Of a stretch of 22,592 bases of DNA, positions 14,068-22,592 are shown piece by piece. The stretch lies in contig CBFCXR010000023.1 of the NCBI GenBank assembly GCA_965602045.1, forward strand, positions 1 through 22,592, given 5' to 3'. Within the stretch, counting starts at the first letter, position 1. The number at the start of each line of letters is the position of its first letter. Position numbers and translations under genes: made by a program. Source of the stretch: G020354785 sp965602045. GTDB taxonomy: Bacteria; Bacteroidota; Bacteroidia; Bacteroidales; UBA10428. A model generated the notes under the pieces. It did no database searches. It saw nothing but the letters and a program-made list of their open reading frames with translations, and was not told the DNA's origin.

Positions 14068-16158
14068 ATGGAAGGAAATAATAAAAAGAATACAACCGGG
14101 ATGCGAGGTGACAAGAAGAGAGATAAACCAAATATTAAGAAGCCAAAATTCAATGTATTTTGGATATATGGGCTAATTGGTATTGCTTTTGCTTCGATGT
14201 TTTTTTTAGAGAAGGGGAAAAAGCCGGTTGAAACGAATTGGAAAGTTTTCAAAAATGAGTTTCTTCTTAATAATGAAGTAGAGAAAATAGTTATTGTAAA
14301 CAAAAGATTTGTAGAAATATACATTTATAAAGATAACTTACATTTGCCTAAACATAGCAGAATACTTAACAGAGGGCTGGGTAATTTTGCTAATACGGGG
14401 CCGCATTACAGGTTTACAATTAGTTCGGTTGATAAATTTGAAGAGAGATTAGAGGAAGCACAGGCGAATTTACCTGAAGAAGAAAAATTGTTTGCAGAAA
14501 GTGAAGAAAGAAAGGATTTTGGTGAAATGTTCAGTTGGTTAATACCGATTGTTATACTTATAGCAATCTGGTTATTTATTTTTCGAAGGATGAGTAGTGG
14601 CAGTGGGAGTTCCGGTAGTTCAACAAACATTTTTAATGTTGGCAAGTCCAGGGCAAGAATTTTTGATAAAGAATCGAATGTAAAAGTAGATTTTAAGGAT
14701 GTCGCAGGCCTGGAAGAAGCTAAAGTGGAAGTTATTGAAATTGTAGATTTTTTAAAGAAGCCAAAGAAATATACTGATTTAGGAGGCAAAATACCAAAAG
14801 GAGCTTTATTGGTGGGTCCTCCGGGTACGGGAAAAACTTTGCTGGCAAAAGCTGTTGCAGGAGAAGCGCATGTTCCGTTTTTCTCTATATCAGGATCGGA
14901 TTTTGTGGAAATGTTTGTTGGAGTAGGGGCATCAAGAGTAAGGGATCTTTTTAAGCAAGCTAAAGAGAAAGCCCCCTGTATAGTTTTCATCGATGAAATC
15001 GATGCAATTGGAAGGGCAAGGGGAAGAAATCCAAACTTTGGCGCAAATGATGAAAGGGAAAATACCTTAAATCAGTTACTTACAGAGATGGACGGTTTTG
15101 CCAGCAATGCCGGCGTTATTATACTTGCTGCTACAAACCGTGCCGATATACTTGACAGGGCTCTTCTTCGTGCAGGAAGATTTGACAGACAAATACATGT
15201 TGAACTTCCGGATATAAATGGACGGAGAGAAATATTCAAAGTCCATATCAAACCTATTAAATATGAAAAAAGTATAGACATGGATTTTCTGGCTAAGCAA
15301 ACGCCTGGATTTTCAGGTGCAGATATAGCAAATGTTTGTAATGAAGCAGCTCTTATTGCAGCCCGCATAAATAAAAAAATTGTTCAACGCCAGGATTTTT
15401 TAGATGCTATAGATAGAATTGTAGCCGGTTTGGAAAGGAAGAATAAAATTATTACCCCGGAGGAAAAACGAACCATTGCATATCATGAAGCTGGCCATGC
15501 ATCAGTAAGCTGGCTGCTGGAACATGCAAATCCACTGGTTAAAGTTACAATAATCCCCAGAGGGAAAGCTCTTGGCGCTGCATGGTATCTTCCTGAAGAA
15601 AGACAAATTACAACTAAAGAACAGCTATTGGATGAGATATGTTCAGCACTTGGAGGAAGAGCTTCTGAAAAAATAAATTTTGATAAAATATCTACCGGCG
15701 CATTAAATGATCTTGAGAGAATAACTAAACAGGCTTATGCAATGGTGTCATACTTTGGCCTTAGTGACAAGATAGGAAATCTTAGTTTTTATGATTCTAC
15801 AGGACAAAATGAGTATTCTTTTACAAGACCATATAGTGAGAAAACTGCAGAACTTATTGATAAGGAAGTAAGTGAACTGATAGATAGTCAATATCAAAGA
15901 GCATTGAATGTATTAAGTCAGAATAAAAAAGGCTTAATAATACTTGCTGACTTGCTGCTTGAAAAGGAAGTTATATTTAGCGAAGATGTAGAAAAAATAT
16001 TCGGTAAAAGGGAGTTTAAAAAGGACAAGGAATCTGTTAAGACTAAAAAAACAGTTTCAACTCATAAATCGCAGGCACAAGTTAAATCATCAAGTACTAA
16101 AACTTCAGGATCAGCAAAAACATCCAAGAATCCTGAAAGAACAAAGAAATCAGCTTAA
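14068..16158 (+). CDS. ftsH: ATP-dependent zinc metalloprotease FtsH
   Basis: The 696-aa membrane protease has a cytosolic start, transmembrane segment 1 (about 29-47), a periplasmic domain of about 105 residues, transmembrane segment 2 (about 153-173), the AAA+ module with Walker A GPPGTGKT (250-257), Walker B IVFIDEID (Asp309-Glu310) and the second region of homology RADILDRALLRAGRFDR, then the peptidase with HEAGH (473-477) and a third zinc ligand at Asp548. It extracts and degrades membrane and unstable cytosolic proteins. All catalytic residues are present. The last 50 or so residues are a Lys/Ser/Thr-rich tail without a fold. It lies 17 bases after rsfS and 12 before cdsA. Confidence 0.97.
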   Translation: MEGNNKKNTTGMRGDKKRDKPNIKKPKFNVFWIYGLIGIAFASMFFLEKGKKPVETNWKVFKNEFLLNNEVEKIVIVNKRFVEIYIYKDNLHLPKHSRILNRGLGNFANTGPHYRFTISSVDKFEERLEEAQANLPEEEKLFAESEERKDFGEMFSWLIPIVILIAIWLFIFRRMSSGSGSSGSSTNIFNVGKSRARIFDKESNVKVDFKDVAGLEEAKVEVIEIVDFLKKPKKYTDLGGKIPKGALLVGPPGTGKTLLAKAVAGEAHVPFFSISGSDFVEMFVGVGASRVRDLFKQAKEKAPCIVFIDEIDAIGRARGRNPNFGANDERENTLNQLLTEMDGFASNAGVIILAATNRADILDRALLRAGRFDRQIHVELPDINGRREIFKVHIKPIKYEKSIDMDFLAKQTPGFSGADIANVCNEAALIAARINKKIVQRQDFLDAIDRIVAGLERKNKIITPEEKRTIAYHEAGHASVSWLLEHANPLVKVTIIPRGKALGAAWYLPEERQITTKEQLLDEICSALGGRASEKINFDKISTGALNDLERITKQAYAMVSYFGLSDKIGNLSFYDSTGQNEYSFTRPYSEKTAELIDKEVSELIDSQYQRALNVLSQNKKGLIILADLLLEKEVIFSEDVEKIFGKREFKKDKESVKTKKTVSTHKSQAQVKSSSTKTSGSAKTSKNPERTKKSA

Positions 16159-16170
16159 ATTTAAAGAAAA

Positions 16171-16989
16171 TTGAGCAACCTGTTAAAAAGAAGTATCACC
16201 GGCACAATTTATCTTACTTTATTAATCGGGTCGATACTTCTCGGCAAGTATACTTTCAGCGCATTATTTCTTGCAATAAATGTACTGGCCCTGTTTGAGT
16301 TTTTTAATATAATCGCAAACAACAAATTTTTTCCTAACAAATATTTAGGAATTGCCATTGGTTCTGCTCTGTTTATCCTGGCATTTGTTATATCTTCAAA
16401 AATGAGTAATAGCCGATTTTATATTTTTTTAATTCCTTTGCTGATATTATTGTTTTGTGCGGAGATATATAGAAATAAACCTTATCCGTTTGTAAATATT
16501 GCGATCACCATTTTGGGTATAGTATATATATCTATTCCACTTTCTTTTTTGAACTATTTTGTATTTCCTGAAATTCAACAGCATAAATACACATATGAAA
16601 TTCTTTTAGGATATTTTATCTTAATATGGACAAATGATACTTCAGCATACATATTTGGAATGACCTTAGGTAAACATAAACTTTTTAAACGAGTATCCCC
16701 TGAAAAAACATGGGAAGGATTCATTGGAGGTGCAGTTGTGACAATTATTGTTGCCTGCATATTACCGGGAGCATTTAATATTCTAAACAGGATTGATTTT
16801 ATAGTATTAGGTATTATTGTGTCAATATTCGGAGTAGCCGGCGATTTGGCAGAGTCTTTATTAAAGAGAAGCATTAATCTGAAAGATACAGGAAAAATAC
16901 TTCCCGGACATGGCGGGATCTTAGACAGGATAGATTCTGTGTTATTAACATCACCGCTTATTTTTGGTTACTTGTTGGTTTTTAAGTAG
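16171..16989 (+). CDS. cdsA: Phosphatidate cytidylyltransferase
   Basis: The 272-aa integral membrane protein makes CDP-diacylglycerol from phosphatidate and CTP, the branch point for membrane phospholipids. It has several hydrophobic segments (about seven or eight) and ends with the family signature: SLLKRSINLKD followed by PGHGGILDRID, containing the catalytic Lys-Asp and Asp residues. NDTSAYIFGMTLGKHKLF and SPEKTWEGFIGG are also family-typical. The start is TTG at 16171, 12 bases after ftsH; MSNLLKRSITG is the normal beginning for Bacteroidota CdsA. Its product feeds phosphatidylserine synthesis and, via psd next door, phosphatidylethanolamine. Confidence 0.96.
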   Translation: MSNLLKRSITGTIYLTLLIGSILLGKYTFSALFLAINVLALFEFFNIIANNKFFPNKYLGIAIGSALFILAFVISSKMSNSRFYIFLIPLLILLFCAEIYRNKPYPFVNIAITILGIVYISIPLSFLNYFVFPEIQQHKYTYEILLGYFILIWTNDTSAYIFGMTLGKHKLFKRVSPEKTWEGFIGGAVVTIIVACILPGAFNILNRIDFIVLGIIVSIFGVAGDLAESLLKRSINLKDTGKILPGHGGILDRIDSVLLTSPLIFGYLLVFK

Positions 16990-17025
16990 ATTTTTTATCT
17001 TTAATTAATTAAGCATATCAAATAA

Positions 17026-17688
17026 ATGAGGATTTACAAGCAAGGCCACAAAATAATATTATTCAACTTTGTAGTAAGTGCTATTATTGTTATTGTTCTT
17101 TCTCTTTTTCTTAACAGTATATTTATTTTATCCGGGATATTAATAATCCTGTTGAGTTTTCTTTTGCTAATAATATGGTTTTTCAGGATTCCTTACAGGA
17201 AGCCGGTAATTGATGAAAACCTTATTTATTCTCCGGCAGATGGGAAAATTGTAGTCATTGAAGAAACTATGGAAACGGAATATTTTAATGAAAAGAGAAC
17301 TCAGGTATCAATATTTATGTCTCCATTAAACGTGCACGCTAATTATTATCCTGTTAGTGGAACTATAGAATATTATAAATATCACAGTGGGAAATATTTA
17401 GTTGCATGGCATCCGAAATCATCAACTGAAAATGAACGCTCCACAGTAGTAATTATGACTGAAAAAAAAGAGAAAATATTAGTTAAACAGGTTGCAGGAG
17501 CAGTTGCCCGGCGCATAATAACCAATGCCAGGGAAGGAAAGCAGGTTATGCAGGGTGAAGAACTGGGATTTATAAGATTTGGCTCAAGGGTTGATATTTT
17601 CCTTCCATCTAATATAAAAATCCTAACATCATTAAATCAAAAAGTAAAAGGGAAGATAACAGTAATTGCCCGATTTAATGAGAAATGA
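17026..17688 (+). CDS. psd: Phosphatidylserine decarboxylase, short (psd-A-like) form
   Basis: The 220-aa protein converts phosphatidylserine to phosphatidylethanolamine. The N-terminus holds one or two hydrophobic segments (about 9-52) that anchor it to the inner membrane. The soluble part has YSPADGKIVVIEE, MSPLNVHANYYPVSG with the active-site histidine, KQVAGAVARRI and the self-cleavage site at Gly186-Ser187 in IRFGSRVD. Cleavage there would give a 186-residue beta chain and a 34-residue alpha chain whose Ser187 becomes the pyruvoyl cofactor. No phosphatidylserine synthase gene is adjacent. It is the last gene of the operon, and its final 14 bases overlap the end of the convergent giant gene. 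Confidence 0.95.
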   Translation: MRIYKQGHKIILFNFVVSAIIVIVLSLFLNSIFILSGILIILLSFLLLIIWFFRIPYRKPVIDENLIYSPADGKIVVIEETMETEYFNEKRTQVSIFMSPLNVHANYYPVSGTIEYYKYHSGKYLVAWHPKSSTENERSTVVIMTEKKEKILVKQVAGAVARRIITNAREGKQVMQGEELGFIRFGSRVDIFLPSNIKILTSLNQKVKGKITVIARFNEK

Positions 17689-20600
17689 TTAATTTTTTAG
17701 TACTTATTACCTTTTCACTGTCTATAATTCTCAAAATGTACAAGCCATTCTGTAAATTTGTAGTATTAAAACCAGTTAATTCAGTTCCTTTAAATACTTT
17801 AGCAGAATATGCCATATTACCAGTACTATTAAACAGCTCTAATCTACATTCATTATCAACCGGTTGATTAAATTTTATATAAGCTGTTCCATAAGAAGGA
17901 TTTGGAAATACAATAAATTTCATGTCCTGTGGAAGGTGAATAGCATTCTTTATTGAAGATATATAATCCATACTATCGATTGCAGTCTGATAAACCTCAA
18001 GGGTATTATCATCCTGAACAAATCCCACAACTCTAATCTCATCTGCATCAAATACATTTTCAAAAGTCCAGGAATAATTAACTTCATCAGCTTCTCCCTG
18101 CGCCCAATTACGATCGTAATAAGTTCCGGCAACAGTTGGGAGCATAGTTTTTACAATACTTTCATATTTTTCTTCTGCTCCTTCCCCGGTAATCTGTGTT
18201 ATTTCTCTTTCAATAATAACTATATGCAATTTTAGTGATTTATTATTAATCTCTTTCAGGGCTGTTAAAGTTGCTTTAATATCAATTGAACTTCCGTTAT
18301 TCTGAGTTACTAGTTCAATTTTAAAATCAGGGTCCATAAGTGATTCTATATCAACATGTGTTCCTTCAAGTGTATTACTTTCACCATCATAATTGAAAAT
18401 ATGTTCAGAATTATAACCTCCATCCAAAAGTGAGTATGGAACATTATAACTTCCCAGTCCGTAATATAACTTTCTTGCATCAACTATATTTTCACTATGT
18501 TCATAGAAAGGATCTTCCACAGGATAAGGGATATGAAAATGGAGATCAACAGCATCCATTACATTATTAACTATATTGTTAAGTATGCTATCGGATGCTT
18601 TACATGCTAAATCAGAATAATTTGTGAAATGTTCAATTAGTGCTATTTTCTGCCTGTTTTCTATACTTATGTTATCAAAGGCAATTCCATCATTATTGAT
18701 TGCTGCGCCATCAGAACCATATGCAACTCTAAATTGTACATTTGTTTTACCTTTTAAAATATCTAACTTATGACGAGCTTCAATCCAATTATTATCATTT
18801 ATATTTGACCAGCCTATATTGTCATCTCCGGGCCGCCCAAGAATATTATAATCATTGTACCAGTATATTCCATCCTCAATATCACCCAGAGTTTGCCATG
18901 TCTCACCATTATCATAAGTATATTGTAATACAGCTCCGTCCCTGGTTTGATCAAATGCTCTCCAGATATTTAGCTTAATCATAGGTTTCTTAAGGTATCT
19001 AAAATCAAAGCATGGGCTTGTTACCCACGATTGTTCTTTCGGACTGCTGGTTCCGATATTTGTATACCAGATATTAGATAAAGGAGGATCTCCAACAAAT
19101 GCGCTATTTGGAATTCCAAATGTCCAGCTATTTGTGCTGAAATTTTCATCATTTACATAGTCTGCTACCCAGCTTGATGCACCATCATTAAAATCTTCAT
19201 AATAGGATTCTTCTTCAGTCAATATTTTTGTTGGCCGGAGATGAATAACCTTATTATCAGTATTAATACATCCGTATTCAGATTCGGCTGTTAACTCAAC
19301 ATTATAATCCCCATAGTCGGAGTATATATGTTCAGCATCCTTTTCAGAGGATAAGGTATAGCCGCCAGTATGGTAGAATTTCCATTGATAATCTGTAATA
19401 ATTCCCTCATTACAAGTTGAATTGTCGATAAAACTAATTGGTATCCCATTTACAAAGCATTCACTTTCCCAACGGAAGTCAATAGAGGGATTATCTCCAA
19501 AATTAAAGATACTATCCTCTGTGGCTGAGCAGCCTTTGACTGTTGCAGCTGTAAGTTTAATATGCCTTGGGCCTGAATTTGTAAATGTATGTGTCGGATT
19601 CATTAAAGTACTTGTATTTTCTTCGCCGCTGGCAACATCACCGAAATTCCATAACCATGATATAATAGGATCAGTAGCTGTGGAGTTGTTAGTGAATGTT
19701 GTATAATCATTTGTCCCTATTGTAATACATAAGTCGTCAACTGCAAAATTAATTACAGGTGCTTCATTAATCAGGGCCGTATCGAATGTAACTCTTGTAC
19801 ATCCCTCAGGAGTAGTGTAAGAATAGAAAATTGTGTCAACACCTGTTTCTGCAATCTCAGGAACAAAGTAAAATCCTGTAACAGTGTTACCAGATACTGA
19901 ATTTCCGTAAAAAATTCCTTCGCTTACATTGCCGTTAAGTTTAACAGGTTCATCGTTACTACAGAATATATGCTCGGAAAAGCCAATAATAGAAATATTA
20001 TAAACATATTGTAACTCAAATTTATCTTCAACATCAATATATGTATCGTTAAAATATGTATATGTAATAGTATGTTCTCCATCATGCAATTGTGCCGGAT
20101 AAACAGTAGAAGTGTTATCACCGTTATCAATCAGCCCTGTTCCTCCTGAAATGTAAAATGAACCTGTATCCTCAACAATGTTAACTCCTGTTACTGTGAA
20201 TGGATCGTCATTATAACAATAAAACTTCTTGTTATCAGGGAAATCAATTGAAGCTTCGGCCTCAATCACTTTCACAAAGGAAGTATCCCAGCCCCAGCAG
20301 GCAGTGCCCGGATCCTGCCATTTATAAGATATGGCATGAGGGCTCTCTTCTGTTAGTCCTGCAAATATCGCGAGGAAAAATGTTGTATCGTCTTTTTCTA
20401 TCAATGCCGGTCCGTCAAATTCTCCACCTTCAGGATCACCAAAAATTGGTATTGGAGGACTTGTAATATTATAAGCTGATTGCAGGCCATAAAGGTGAAC
20501 TTCCGGTGCTACCATTACAACAACATTTGCATTTCCGCTTACTGTACCCTTGCAATGTTTATCTGAAACCTCAATAAGTGTATAAAATGTTGTAGTATCC

Positions 20601-22592
20601 GGTCTTACTTCAATATCACTGGATTCATCTGTTTCATTAATTACAGAAATAGTATCGGTTTCATAAAAATTTGATAACCGGTATTTGTAATTCCATGGAG
20701 CTGTACCGCTAAGTTCAACAAGCAGGTTAGTAGAAGTACCCTCACACATTAATCCACCACCGGATAAATCTGCTGTTGGCGAAGAGTAGTAAATTACTTC
20801 ACCTAAACCGATAGTCTGTCCTGTACATGATGTATCTTCCACGCTTACCAGTGTGTATAAGCCAGCATTAAAAACTTTTAAGGTATATGTTGTTTGTGTG
20901 ATATTAGTTATAGTAGTTGGATTAAGGCCATTTACAGTATAGGTAAATTTCCAGGGTGCATAACCACTATTCAGGACAACCGTCAGGTAAGCAGTATCGC
21001 CGGGGCAAATTGTATCAGTGCCGGATATCATTGCCTGAGGGGATTCTTTATAACTAACGGTTACAGTTCCTGATCCTGTGGTATCTCCGGCACAATGTGA
21101 ATCAGATATACTTTTAATTCTGTATGTGCCGATATTTTTAACAAAGAAGTTAAAGGGATCCTGAACAATATTTGCATAAGTCGTATCTGTCCCGGGATTT
21201 CTTTCAAGTGTAAAATTCCATGGAGCAGCACCACCAGTAAAATCAACTTGTAATGGTGCAACTGAAACCTTATCATTACATATCTTTGAGGCACCTGATA
21301 AAACAGCTTTAATTGAATCGTAAACAAAGACGATTACTGTATCAGGGGATACTATCCCTGTGTCGTAATGTTTATCGGCAATATTTACTAATGTATACAG
21401 TCCGGCTTTATTTGTACTAAAGTTATATTCTCTGTCTGCCAGGTTTGGAATTATTGTATCCTTCTGACCATTATTGTAGGTTATCTCGAATGGCGGTGTT
21501 CCTCCTACAATATTGATATTAATCTGAGTTACTGAAATTCCGTCAGGACAAAGGCTATCTCCGCCGCTGATTGTAGCAGATGGTTTGTTTTCTCCTATGG
21601 AGCCTGTCCAGGGACTCATAACTGAATCTCCCGGGGAAGAACCGGTAAGGGCAACCGGTTTAACTTCGAAAGCAATCCATTTATTGTTATCCTGAGGTAA
21701 AGCAACATAAATCGAATCTGTTTCTCCTGTAATTAAGGTTCTCCCTCCACCACTGGCATTGTTTGCCCTGTACCATTCAAAAATATGATTACCGGGCAGA
21801 TCATTCTCTATATCTTCATAATCAAAAGAGGCTGTAAGTGTATCGCCAACTAATATAGTGGGGGCATTGATTATCGGATTAAGTGCATCAGGCATAGAAT
21901 TTACAGGTCCCACAAGTATACTTTGTTTTTGTAATCCTTTAACGGTACCGGTAAGGGCGTATGGTGTTATTATACATCCCAGAAATTTAGTTTCTTCATT
22001 TTTGGTTATATAATGTGTATCAAGAGTGTCATTTGCAATAGGAACAGCAAATGCCCAGCTTGACGTTGTGGAAACATACCACTGGTACTTATGAGTACCT
22101 TCAAGGTCACCTTCAACATCAGAGTAATAAAAGCTTATTTTAAGTGAATCTTCTATATTTAATACCCCTGTAATTATAAGGTTTGATGCACGTGGGCGGG
22201 TATTTATATCGAACCACGGACTTTTTGTAGTAATTCCGGGTGTTGTTCCATTTAATGCAACAGGTGTTACTTCATAACTTATATAGTTGCCGGTATCGGC
22301 AGGAACTATAGTATAGGTCGAATCTGTTGAAGGACCTTTAACTGGCGTGCCAGCTCCTATTCCTGTACTTGACCAGTACCATCTGTAAATATGTTCACCT
22401 GCCGGATCGCTATCTTCATCTATATAGGAAAATGCTGCTATAATTGTACTGTCAAGGCCGTTCCAGCCTGAATAATTCAAACTGTTAGCTTTTGGTGCGG
22501 TATTTACTTTTAGCCAGGTGCTTTGTTTGATAAATCCGGGGGTAGTACCTGTCAATGCTTTAGGAGTCACTTCAAATCTTATGTATTGGCCT
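17675..22592 (-). CDS. Giant T9SS-exported repeat protein, N-terminus outside the window (partial)
   Basis: The frame stays open to the window's right edge; the 22592-22571 codons (GQYIRFE) continue the repeat, so the true start is beyond. Some 1,638 residues are visible. From the N-terminal side: about 22592-21600, three to four repeats of roughly 100 residues ending in variants of EVTPVALTGTTPG, with YxDxExDxxGxHxxxWY inside; about 21600-20500, four Ig-like repeats with SGxxxICxG, APWxFT and GLYTLVSVxD; about 20500-19770, repeats with CxNDxP; two PKD-like domains (19770-19215, WLWNFGD); a jelly-roll (choice-of-anchor J-like) domain (19215-18655); an Omp28-like thioredoxin-fold domain (18655-17945) with only one active-site Cys (HFTNYSDLACK); and a type A sorting domain (17945-17678, FPNPSYGTAYIKF ... 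GLYILRI). It is exported by T9SS and probably fixed to the cell surface. Adhesion is inference. Confidence 0.85.
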   Translation of the reverse strand, partial: GQYIRFEVTPKALTGTTPGFIKQSTWLKVNTAPKANSLNYSGWNGLDSTIIAAFSYIDEDSDPAGEHIYRWYWSSTGIGAGTPVKGPSTDSTYTIVPADTGNYISYEVTPVALNGTTPGITTKSPWFDINTRPRASNLIITGVLNIEDSLKISFYYSDVEGDLEGTHKYQWYVSTTSSWAFAVPIANDTLDTHYITKNEETKFLGCIITPYALTGTVKGLQKQSILVGPVNSMPDALNPIINAPTILVGDTLTASFDYEDIENDLPGNHIFEWYRANNASGGGRTLITGETDSIYVALPQDNNKWIAFEVKPVALTGSSPGDSVMSPWTGSIGENKPSATISGGDSLCPDGISVTQININIVGGTPPFEITYNNGQKDTIIPNLADREYNFSTNKAGLYTLVNIADKHYDTGIVSPDTVIVFVYDSIKAVLSGASKICNDKVSVAPLQVDFTGGAAPWNFTLERNPGTDTTYANIVQDPFNFFVKNIGTYRIKSISDSHCAGDTTGSGTVTVSYKESPQAMISGTDTICPGDTAYLTVVLNSGYAPWKFTYTVNGLNPTTITNITQTTYTLKVFNAGLYTLVSVEDTSCTGQTIGLGEVIYYSSPTADLSGGGLMCEGTSTNLLVELSGTAPWNYKYRLSNFYETDTISVINETDESSDIEVRPDTTTFYTLIEVSDKHCKGTVSGNANVVVMVAPEVHLYGLQSAYNITSPPIPIFGDPEGGEFDGPALIEKDDTTFFLAIFAGLTEESPHAISYKWQDPGTACWGWDTSFVKVIEAEASIDFPDNKKFYCYNDDPFTVTGVNIVEDTGSFYISGGTGLIDNGDNTSTVYPAQLHDGEHTITYTYFNDTYIDVEDKFELQYVYNISIIGFSEHIFCSNDEPVKLNGNVSEGIFYGNSVSGNTVTGFYFVPEIAETGVDTIFYSYTTPEGCTRVTFDTALINEAPVINFAVDDLCITIGTNDYTTFTNNSTATDPIISWLWNFGDVASGEENTSTLMNPTHTFTNSGPRHIKLTAATVKGCSATEDSIFNFGDNPSIDFRWESECFVNGIPISFIDNSTCNEGIITDYQWKFYHTGGYTLSSEKDAEHIYSDYGDYNVELTAESEYGCINTDNKVIHLRPTKILTEEESYYEDFNDGASSWVADYVNDENFSTNSWTFGIPNSAFVGDPPLSNIWYTNIGTSSPKEQSWVTSPCFDFRYLKKPMIKLNIWRAFDQTRDGAVLQYTYDNGETWQTLGDIEDGIYWYNDYNILGRPGDDNIGWSNINDNNWIEARHKLDILKGKTNVQFRVAYGSDGAAINNDGIAFDNISIENRQKIALIEHFTNYSDLACKASDSILNNIVNNVMDAVDLHFHIPYPVEDPFYEHSENIVDARKLYYGLGSYNVPYSLLDGGYNSEHIFNYDGESNTLEGTHVDIESLMDPDFKIELVTQNNGSSIDIKATLTALKEINNKSLKLHIVIIEREITQITGEGAEEKYESIVKTMLPTVAGTYYDRNWAQGEADEVNYSWTFENVFDADEIRVVGFVQDDNTLEVYQTAIDSMDYISSIKNAIHLPQDMKFIVFPNPSYGTAYIKFNQPVDNECRLELFNSTGNMAYSAKVFKGTELTGFNTTNLQNGLYILRIIDSEKVISTKKLIISH

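Noticed and set aside
22548..22570. GTG at 22570 as the true start of the giant protein
   Set aside because: The codons between 22571 and 22592 continue the repeat (GQYIRFE before VTP), and there is no signal peptide. The gene runs off the window.
17675..22592. Giant repeat region as a CRISPR array or recent tandem DNA duplication
   Set aside because: The repetition is at protein level with diverged DNA; there is no short palindromic repeat with regular spacers.
1..22592. Mobile element, phage or defence island
   Set aside because: No transposase, integrase, restriction, toxin-antitoxin or phage gene is visible, and no flanking repeats beside the only tRNA.

Overview
The window looks like a chromosomal segment of an AT-rich member of the Bacteroidota, probably Bacteroidales/Marinilabiliales-like. 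Four things point there: zinc-free type B ribosomal protein L31; a GlmU-like family typical of the phylum; a huge secreted repeat protein ending in a type IX secretion (T9SS) sorting domain; and promoters of the Bacteroidetes form TTTG-N19-TAnnTTTG, with little Shine-Dalgarno signal. The gene order pyrE - SRPBCC - (birA) - rsfS - ftsH - cdsA - psd is also, from memory, common in this phylum. I see no CRISPR array, transposase, integrase or phage gene.

Layout. 1-374 is non-coding: a 9-bp tandem repeat at the edge, a hairpin terminator and AT-rich DNA. 375-1355 is a dihydroorotate-dehydrogenase-like flavoprotein. 1479-1856 (-) is an orphan SiaC-family phosphoprotein. 2016-2090 (-) is tRNA-His. 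2331-3518 is a GNAT-fold protein. 3605-3874 is rpmE2. 3984-5033 is a GlmU-like sugar nucleotidyltransferase whose frame is broken by one TGA; its C-terminal remainder lies at 5034-5180. 5305-7761 is lon. 7906-8439 is a LiaF-like membrane protein. 8520-11078 is a compact unit: HAD phosphatase, coaD, and a secreted TlpA-like protein with a degenerate active site. 11073-11693 (-) is a Nudix hydrolase, divergent from pyrE (11701-12348), which abuts an SRPBCC protein (12349-12753). birA (12757-13506, -) and rsfS (13694-14050) diverge from a shared region. rsfS-ftsH-cdsA-psd (13694-17688) is a tight operon joining ribosome hibernation, membrane proteolysis and phosphatidylethanolamine synthesis. 17675 to the right edge (-) is the C-terminal 1,600-odd residues of a giant T9SS-exported surface protein, truncated by the window.

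Most of this is housekeeping: CoA, pyrimidine, biotin and phospholipid metabolism plus two AAA+ proteases. The unusual points are the in-frame TGA in the GlmU-like gene, a pyrE promoter whose -7 box covers the start codon of the divergent Nudix gene and would give a leaderless mRNA, two unrelated exported thioredoxin-fold proteins that both lack the CxxC pair, an orphan SiaC, and a tRNA-His with an acceptor-stem mismatch. I did not find a clear new multi-gene system.

Gaps between genes other than 1-374 are under about 250 bases; where I saw a promoter, terminator or repeat in them it is listed.
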